A stretch of DNA of 10,086 nucleotides, taken from assembly GCA_028705545.1 (NCBI GenBank), contig JAQWDG010000011.1:11047-21132 (forward strand), given 5' to 3'. The notes below the pieces were generated by a model, which was not told the origin of the DNA, made no database searches, and saw only the letters and a list, made by a program, of their open reading frames with translations. This DNA comes from Methanoregula sp. (lineage in GTDB: Archaea; Halobacteriota; Methanomicrobia; Methanomicrobiales; Methanospirillaceae). Made by a program: the position numbers and the translations under genes. Every line of letters starts with the position of its first letter. Positions within the stretch are counted from its first letter, which is position 1. Of the stretch, positions 6,097 to 10,086 are shown one piece after another.

Positions 6097-7425
6097 TTAC
6101 TGCATTCCCGAGAAGCGCTTCATTAAGCGCTGCATATTGAATTTCCCGCCGCTCCCCATGCCTTTGAGGCCCTTGAGGGTCTTGTGCATCATTTTGTAGT
6201 ATTTCAAAAGTTCCCGCACTTCCTCGGGAGCACCACCGGCGCCCCGGGCGATCCGCTGCATCCGGGAACTGTTGATGATGCCCGGATCGTCGAGCTCCTT
6301 TGGGGTCATCGAGTCCATGATGATCCGGTACCGGACCATCTTCGTGCTCGTCACATCGTAGACTCCCTCGGGCAGGTTCATGTTCCCCATCGGGAGCATG
6401 TTCATGATCTGCTTTAACGGGCCCATCTTGTTCAGGGCTTCGAGCTGCTTGTACATGTCGCGGAGGGTGAACTGGCCCTTCATCATCGCTTCCATGTCCA
6501 CCTCTTCACCTATCTGGGCTTCCTGGACCTTCTCATAGAGCGCCTGGAGGTCGCCCATCCCGAGGAGCCGGGAAATGAAACCGTTTGCATCGAAGCGTTC
6601 GAGGTTCTCGATCGTCTCGCCTGCACCGATAAAGACGATACCGCTCTTTGTCTCGGCAACGGCAGAAAGGGCGCCGCCGCCTTTTGCGGTCCCGTCCATC
6701 TTGGTGATGATCACGCCGTCAATCCCGATCGCTTCATGGAACCGTTTCGCCTGCTCGCTTGCCTGCTGGCCGAGCGCAGCGTCGATCACGAGCCAGCGGT
6801 GGTTGGCTTTGGTGATCTTGTTTAAGTCGATAATCTCCTGGATCAGGTCGGGTTCGAGAGCGTGGCGCCCTTGTGTATCGACAATGATGACTTCCAGGTC
6901 CTTAAGCGCGACAAGCCCTTCGGTCGTGATCTTCCGGGCATCGGTTGCTTTCGGGTCGCCGTAGCAGGGCACGTTTACCTTCGCACAGAGCGTTGCGATC
7001 TGGTCGTAGGCACCGGGCCGGAACGTATCCGCACAGATGACACCGACCTTCATGCCCTTCTTCTGGAAGTAACGGGCGATCTTTGCCGTGGTGGTGGTCT
7101 TGCCGCTCCCCTGGAGGCCGGCCATCAAAATAACCTGCGGTTCGAGTTTTAAGTCGGAAGTCGCGTATACGAGCCGGACGAGCTCCTGGTACACGATCCG
7201 GAGCACGTGTTCCCGGACATTGGTGTTTTTCGGGACCTCCTCGTCAAGCGAACGGGTGCGGATGGCTTTTGAGAGCTCCATCACGAGCTTGACGTTCACG
7301 TCTGCCGCAAGGAGCGCCCGCTGGAGGTTTTTTACCAGTTCGTCAACCGCTGCACGGTCGACAACGGCCTTGCCGGCGAGTTTCTTTAAGGCGTCCTTGA
7401 GCGAGTTGGAAAGCGTGTCCATCAT
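6097..7425 (-). CDS. srp54: Signal recognition particle GTPase SRP54 (Ffh homologue)
   Basis: SRP54 binds 7S RNA and the hydrophobic signal sequence of a nascent chain and docks with FtsY at the membrane, where both hydrolyse GTP. The 442-residue protein has the full NGM layout. The helical N domain includes ALLAADVNVKLV (37-48). The G domain has the P-loop GLQGSGKTTT (103-112), DTFRPGAYDQ (133-142), DTQGR (183-187), TKMDGTAKGGG (241-251) and FIGAGE. The Met-rich M domain runs from about 300 to 442 and contains SSRMQRIARGAG (386-397) for RNA binding. The third GTPase motif is normally DTAGR; here Ala is Gln (codon CAA, 6871-6873). A GGGAGC Shine-Dalgarno within the last codons of ftsY selects the first of two ATG codons. 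It lies 6 nt after ftsY, and trmY follows after one base. Confidence 0.96.
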   Translation of the reverse strand: MMDTLSNSLKDALKKLAGKAVVDRAAVDELVKNLQRALLAADVNVKLVMELSKAIRTRSLDEEVPKNTNVREHVLRIVYQELVRLVYATSDLKLEPQVILMAGLQGSGKTTTTAKIARYFQKKGMKVGVICADTFRPGAYDQIATLCAKVNVPCYGDPKATDARKITTEGLVALKDLEVIIVDTQGRHALEPDLIQEIIDLNKITKANHRWLVIDAALGQQASEQAKRFHEAIGIDGVIITKMDGTAKGGGALSAVAETKSGIVFIGAGETIENLERFDANGFISRLLGMGDLQALYEKVQEAQIGEEVDMEAMMKGQFTLRDMYKQLEALNKMGPLKQIMNMLPMGNMNLPEGVYDVTSTKMVRYRIIMDSMTPKELDDPGIINSSRMQRIARGAGGAPEEVRELLKYYKMMHKTLKGLKGMGSGGKFNMQRLMKRFSGMQ

Positions 7426-7431
7426 GATAAT

Positions 7432-8478
7432 TTAGCTCCCGAGAAGTTCCTCGACCACCGCATCGGGGTCAAAGGGCATGATATCCTCGTAGGCCTGGCC
7501 GGTCCCCAAAAAGAGCAGGGGTTTTCCGATTGTATGGGCGATCGATATCGCCGCCCCGCCCCGGGAGTCCATGTCGGCCTTGGTGAGCACGATCGCATCG
7601 GCACCGACCGTCCGGTCAAACTCCGCTGCCCGGACAACCGCGTCGTTTCCTGCCACCGCCTCGTCAACGTATACAATGAGGTCGGGCTTCATCACGCGCC
7701 GGATCTTGTCGAGCTGGCTCATGAGGTTCGACTTGGTGTGGAACCTGCCTGCGGTATCGGCAAGCACCACATCGGTCTTGTGGGCGATTGCGTACTGCAC
7801 GGTATCGAAGAGCACCGCAGAGGGATCGGCGCCGGTCTGGTGCTCGATCACCTTGATCCCGAGCCGTTCGGCATGCACGCCGATCTGCTCGATGGCACCG
7901 GCCCGAAAGGTATCGCCGGCCCCGATAACGACCGAGAAGCCCTCCTTCTTGAGATAGGCCCCGATCTTTGCAACGGTCGTGGTCTTTCCCGTGCCGTTGA
8001 CACCGGTAAAGAGTATCTTGACCGGCCGCTCGTGGCTTTTGATATACGCCGTGAGGTCAAAGCCCTTGCCGAGCACGTTTAACAGTGCGGACTTCAGGGC
8101 ACCGACCACGAGGGAATCCACCGACTCCCCGATCTTGCGGTGCTTCCCGACAAGGCTCTTTCTCACGTCCGCAATGATCGCATCGGTTACCGGGAGGGCC
8201 ACGTCGCTTTCGAGAAGCGTCATCTCCAGCTCTTCGAGCGCTTCGGCAACGTCCTTATCAGAGACCACGAGCTCGCGGTCGATGATCAGGAGCCGGACCT
8301 TGTCGGTAAATGTGGGTCCTGCCTGTGCAGGAGCGGTACCGGCCGGGGCGGGTGAAGGTGTTGCCACCGGGGTCGATTGTCCGGCTGCTGCCGGTGCCTG
8401 GGCTGTTGCTGCCGCCCCGATGCTGCCGCCAAGCCGGTTCCGTGCGGCCTGCAGCCGTTCTTTAAGCCCGGTAAACAT
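7432..8478 (-). CDS. ftsY: Signal recognition particle receptor FtsY
   Basis: FtsY is the membrane-associated GTPase that receives the SRP-ribosome complex. The 348-residue protein begins with a short amphipathic basic helix (MFTGLKERLQAARNRL), a likely lipid-contacting element. A linker of about 38 residues follows, made almost only of Ala, Pro, Gly, Gln, Ser and Thr (about 19-56). The N domain (about 57-145) contains LEELEMTLLESDVALPV. The G domain has P-loop GVNGTGKTTT (159-168), GDTFRAGAIEQ (188-198), the normal DTAGR (241-245), TKAD (299-302) and the closing FLGTGQAYEDIMPFDP. The linker is uncharged, unlike the acidic A domain of many bacterial FtsY proteins. It sits 24 nt after pfdA and 6 nt before srp54, so both partner GTPases are made from one message. 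Confidence 0.96.
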   Translation of the reverse strand: MFTGLKERLQAARNRLGGSIGAAATAQAPAAAGQSTPVATPSPAPAGTAPAQAGPTFTDKVRLLIIDRELVVSDKDVAEALEELEMTLLESDVALPVTDAIIADVRKSLVGKHRKIGESVDSLVVGALKSALLNVLGKGFDLTAYIKSHERPVKILFTGVNGTGKTTTVAKIGAYLKKEGFSVVIGAGDTFRAGAIEQIGVHAERLGIKVIEHQTGADPSAVLFDTVQYAIAHKTDVVLADTAGRFHTKSNLMSQLDKIRRVMKPDLIVYVDEAVAGNDAVVRAAEFDRTVGADAIVLTKADMDSRGGAAISIAHTIGKPLLFLGTGQAYEDIMPFDPDAVVEELLGS

Positions 8479-8502
8479 GAAACTGAAAATTCCTATGGGG
8501 GG

Positions 8503-9003
8503 TTATTCTTCGTCCTCGTCGTGATCGTGCTTGTGATCGTGGGTATGGACATGGCCGGCCGGGGCGCCGGCAGCAGCCTGCGCCTGGGCATAGCCCTGTT
8601 CGAGGCGTTTAGCTATCTCGTTCATCTGGTTACGGAGCTTGTCGAGCGCTTCTGCCACCTTCTTCTGGGAGGCTTCGAGCTCGGTGATCCGGTCTTTTAA
8701 GTATTCGACCGCTGCCGCGTTGGGCTTCTCAACAATCACATCGGATCCAATATTAAGGAGAACCTTGTCGGGCTCGACAATCTTTGCCCGGAGGCTCGCC
8801 CCGCCGCCGATCTGGAGGAGGACCGTGCCGTCCCCGCCTTCCACAAGCGCCTGGAGCGACTCGATGGCGGCAAGCGCCTCCATCCGGCCGTTATCCATGA
8901 GCTCGAGCTGGTTTGCGAAGACCTCGGCCTGCTGGCCGTATTCTTTCAAGTAATACTGAAGCGTCTCGGCTTCACGCTGATCCATGGGTTGTGCTGCTGC
9001 CAT
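8503..9003 (-). CDS. pfdA: Prefoldin subunit alpha with a His/Asp-rich C-terminal tail
   Basis: Prefoldin is a jellyfish-shaped alpha2-beta4 chaperone that holds unfolded chains and passes them to the thermosome. From the ATG at 9003 the protein is 166 residues. A first coiled-coil helix covers about 8-54, a beta-hairpin region about 58-92 (TVLLQIGGGASLRAKI, VLLNIGSDVIVEK), and a second coiled-coil about 95-143. An Ala-rich hinge follows and then a tail reading HVHTHDHKHDHDEDEE (151-166) with six His alternating with Asp, Lys, Thr and Val. Many archaeal alpha subunits stop soon after the second coil, so the tail is an addition that looks metal-binding. The frame extends to a GTG at 9027, but the added residues are uncharacteristic; no clear Shine-Dalgarno supports either start, and Met 7 is another option. 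It is the first gene of the operon, with a TATA-like box about 70 nt upstream. Confidence 0.92.
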   Translation of the reverse strand: MAAAQPMDQREAETLQYYLKEYGQQAEVFANQLELMDNGRMEALAAIESLQALVEGGDGTVLLQIGGGASLRAKIVEPDKVLLNIGSDVIVEKPNAAAVEYLKDRITELEASQKKVAEALDKLRNQMNEIAKRLEQGYAQAQAAAGAPAGHVHTHDHKHDHDEDEE

Positions 9004-9070
9004 GTAACCGTACCCCGGTAATGTCACAGATCATTGGATCTGACTCTTGATATGTTTGTCCGTTTGCGTG

Positions 9071-9080
9071 CATAAAAAGA
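9071..9080 (-). promoter_or_regulatory. Probable promoter of the pfdA-ksgA operon
   Basis: The minus strand reads TCTTTTTATG here, the best TATA-like element in the 145-nt gap upstream of pfdA. It predicts transcription from about 9048-9052 and a leader of about 45 nt. As gaps downstream are 24 nt or less until after ksgA, it could drive all nine genes, though internal promoters inside coding sequence cannot be excluded. Confidence 0.45.
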
Positions 9081-9105
9081 CCACGCGTTGAAATCGGGGG
9101 GAATA

Positions 9106-9130
9106 CCAAAAAAGGAACCGGGGTGCCCGG
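9106..9130 (-). terminator. Hairpin plus T-tract after the C39-like peptidase gene
   Basis: On the minus strand CCGGG-CAC-CCCGG (9118-9130) can form a five-pair GC hairpin. TTCC and then TTTTTT (9108-9113) follow, about 20-40 nt past the stop codon. This looks like an intrinsic-type terminator that insulates the peptidase gene from the pfdA promoter just downstream. Confidence 0.55.
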
Positions 9131-9148
9131 GAGCAGGAACGATGCCCC

Positions 9149-9865
9149 TCACAGCCGGACAACCCGGTCTTTCCAGACCGCCGGGTAGGTATCGGTGATA
9201 TTGAGGTATGCCGGGCGGGCTGAGGGGACGGTTCCGTTCACAAAGACCCCAATATGGTAATACTTGTGGGCGTCAGGCGGGACTGGGAGCTCGCTCTCGT
9301 AGTCGTGCCAGAGGGAAACGAACGTATCCCGGGGCACGGAGAGGCGCGAACCGATAACGGCCGGGTCTTCGAGATACACGTTTTGGCCATCGAGCCCGAT
9401 GACCACCATGTAGTGGCCGGTTTCCCAGGTATCGTCCCAGCTCTTGTTCGCGTCACGGAACCGCTGCCCGTCGATGATGACCGGGACGCCCTGTTCGAGC
9501 GAGGCCCGTACCTCGTCGAGTGTTACATTCTCGCGCCACTGTGCAGAGAAACCGAGTTTTTCCGAGGCATTGACCATGTCCCAGGGATACGTCCCGTGGG
9601 TGGGGGTGGTGTTGAGAAGTGCGATCAGGTCGGATTCAAACGAGCTGATCCCATAATAACCAAGGACGGCCCGAAACGACCCCGCCCCGCACGACCAGGT
9701 CTGGGACTGCATGACATCGGGGACACCGGTGAGCATGACGGCATCTGCACCGGGGCCCGGGGCACCGGATGAGGGGAGCGGCGGGTTAAGGACCACCATG
9801 ATCCCTGCTGCGAGCAGGACAAAGACGACAACGGCAATAAAAAGGCCGGCATGAGAATGTTCCAT
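9149..9865 (-). CDS. Membrane-anchored C39-like (papain-fold) cysteine peptidase
   Basis: This 238-residue protein has one N-terminal membrane helix (about 8-27) after a short, poorly charged start. A Pro/Gly linker follows (29-41), then a domain predicted to lie outside the cell. The domain has the peptidase C39 pattern: Q53 six residues before the nucleophile in QSQTWSCGAGSFRAVLGYYG (C59), then H151 in ETGHYMVVIGLDG and D167 in VYLEDP. All catalytic positions are therefore present. In bacteriocin exporters this fold cuts double-glycine leaders, but there it is fused to an ABC transporter and cytoplasmic; here it stands alone and faces outward. Related stand-alone C39-like proteins are common in methanogens and their substrates are unknown. 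A CTCATAAG box about 27 nt before the ATG suggests a leaderless message, and a hairpin terminator follows. An alternative is a non-catalytic binding role. Confidence 0.82.
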   Translation of the reverse strand: MEHSHAGLFIAVVVFVLLAAGIMVVLNPPLPSSGAPGPGADAVMLTGVPDVMQSQTWSCGAGSFRAVLGYYGISSFESDLIALLNTTPTHGTYPWDMVNASEKLGFSAQWRENVTLDEVRASLEQGVPVIIDGQRFRDANKSWDDTWETGHYMVVIGLDGQNVYLEDPAVIGSRLSVPRDTFVSLWHDYESELPVPPDAHKYYHIGVFVNGTVPSARPAYLNITDTYPAVWKDRVVRL

Positions 9866-9888
9866 GCCTTTAGAGTAGGATGAAGAGG

Positions 9889-9896
9889 CTTATGAG
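9889..9896 (-). promoter_or_regulatory. TATA-like element for the C39-like peptidase gene
   Basis: CTCATAAG on the minus strand is centred about 27 nt before the ATG at 9865, which would start transcription at the start codon. AAAGG just before the ATG is a poor Shine-Dalgarno with too little spacing, in keeping with leaderless initiation. Confidence 0.4.
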
Positions 9897-9942
9897 TATT
9901 GCAGCAACGTTCTCGTGCTTTGGAGGAGAAACCACAACCCTC

Positions 9943-9950
9943 ATCATATC
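9943..9950 (+). promoter_or_regulatory. TATA-like element for the MFS transporter gene
   Basis: ATCATATC is centred about 25 nt upstream of the ATG at 9971, and the bases just before the ATG are pyrimidine-rich with no Shine-Dalgarno. The spacing fits a leaderless transcript. The gene diverges from the peptidase gene across a 105-nt gap that must hold both promoters. Confidence 0.35.
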
Positions 9951-9970
9951 GCGGAAAAAACCTCCCTCTC

Positions 9971-10086
9971 ATGAGCGAACCCGCCACAGGTACCGCCCGA
10001 TCCGGCTATACCCTGCTGATTTTGTCGATCTCGCTTGCCACTTTTATGGCGGCCCTTGACGGCACGATTGTAAACATCGCCCTCCC
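9971..10086 (+). CDS. MFS transporter, DHA2 (EmrB/QacA) family, N-terminal fragment
   Basis: Only the first 38 codons are in the window. After a polar start (MSEPATGTARSG) the first membrane helix runs from about residue 14. It carries ATFMAALDGTIVNIAL, which matches the LDxTIVNVALP signature at the end of helix 1 in 14-helix drug:proton antiporters of the DHA2 family. These exporters use the proton gradient to expel hydrophobic or cationic compounds, but the substrate here cannot be judged from a fragment. No in-frame start exists upstream back to at least 9926, so the ATG at 9971 is preferred. A GGAGGAG run at 9922-9928 is too far away to serve as its Shine-Dalgarno. Confidence 0.85.
   Translation, partial: MSEPATGTARSGYTLLILSISLATFMAALDGTIVNIAL

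Noticed and set aside
7534..8082. 182-codon plus-strand frame opposite ftsY
   Set aside because: Antisense shadow of the FtsY G domain, with no recognisable domain of its own.
8506..8553. Short DNA repeat (GTGATCGTG copies) near the end of pfdA
   Set aside because: Considered as a possible regulatory repeat, but it follows from alternating His and Asp codons in the tail.
8377..8700. Plus-strand frame across the ftsY-pfdA junction with membrane-like segments
   Set aside because: It is opposite two firm genes; its hydrophobic stretches come from reverse-complementing His/Asp and charged codons of the prefoldin coil and tail.
1..10086. CRISPR arrays, tRNA or rRNA genes, insertion sequences, attachment sites
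   Set aside because: I saw no regularly spaced repeats, cloverleaf-like sequence, transposase motif or terminal inverted repeats; gaps between genes are short.

Overview
The window looks like chromosomal DNA of a methanogenic euryarchaeon, most likely in or near the Methanomicrobiales (Methanoregula-like). This placement is an inference from protein style and gene content. The archaeal character itself is clear: RNA polymerase subunit Rpo4/RpoF, ribosomal protein L21e, SRP54, archaeal prefoldin alpha, Pus10, TrmY, DUF655, archaeal TATA-like promoters and T-rich terminators. GC content is fairly high in genes, and the intergenic stretches are visibly AT-richer.

Layout. (1) Positions 1-2000 hold an incomplete ABC-2 permease (+), an unrecognised 196-residue soluble protein convergent with it (-), a 55-residue two-helix membrane protein (+) and a HemK2/Mtq2-like methyltransferase (-) that overlaps the small gene tail to tail. 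(2) Positions 2001-2292 are non-coding: the methyltransferase promoter on one side and an A-rich block (T-rich on the minus strand) ending the next operon. (3) Positions 2293-9003 are one tightly packed minus-strand run, read in the order pfdA - ftsY - srp54 - trmY - pus10 - rpl21e - rpoF - DUF655 - ksgA. Gaps are 1-24 nt or overlaps of 4 and 10 nt, and several Shine-Dalgarno sites lie inside the preceding gene. (4) Positions 9004-10086 hold a promoter for the run, a hairpin terminator, a membrane-anchored C39-type cysteine peptidase (-), and the start of a DHA2-type MFS exporter (+) facing away from it.

How the genes work together. The large run follows protein and RNA maturation. Prefoldin handles nascent chains. 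SRP54 and FtsY are the two GTPases that deliver ribosomes to the membrane. Pus10 makes pseudouridine 54 (and 55) in tRNA, and TrmY methylates pseudouridine 54; their genes overlap. L21e is part of the large ribosomal subunit, KsgA dimethylates 16S rRNA, RpoF is part of the RNA polymerase stalk, and DUF655 is a probable nucleic-acid-binding protein of unknown job.

No clearly new multi-gene system (defence island, mobile element, CRISPR array) is visible. The points most worth a second look are a His/Asp-rich tail on prefoldin alpha, an Ala-to-Gln change in the otherwise near-invariant DTAGR motif of SRP54 (its partner FtsY keeps DTAGR), the TrmY-Pus10 gene overlap, and the orphan extracellular C39-like peptidase.
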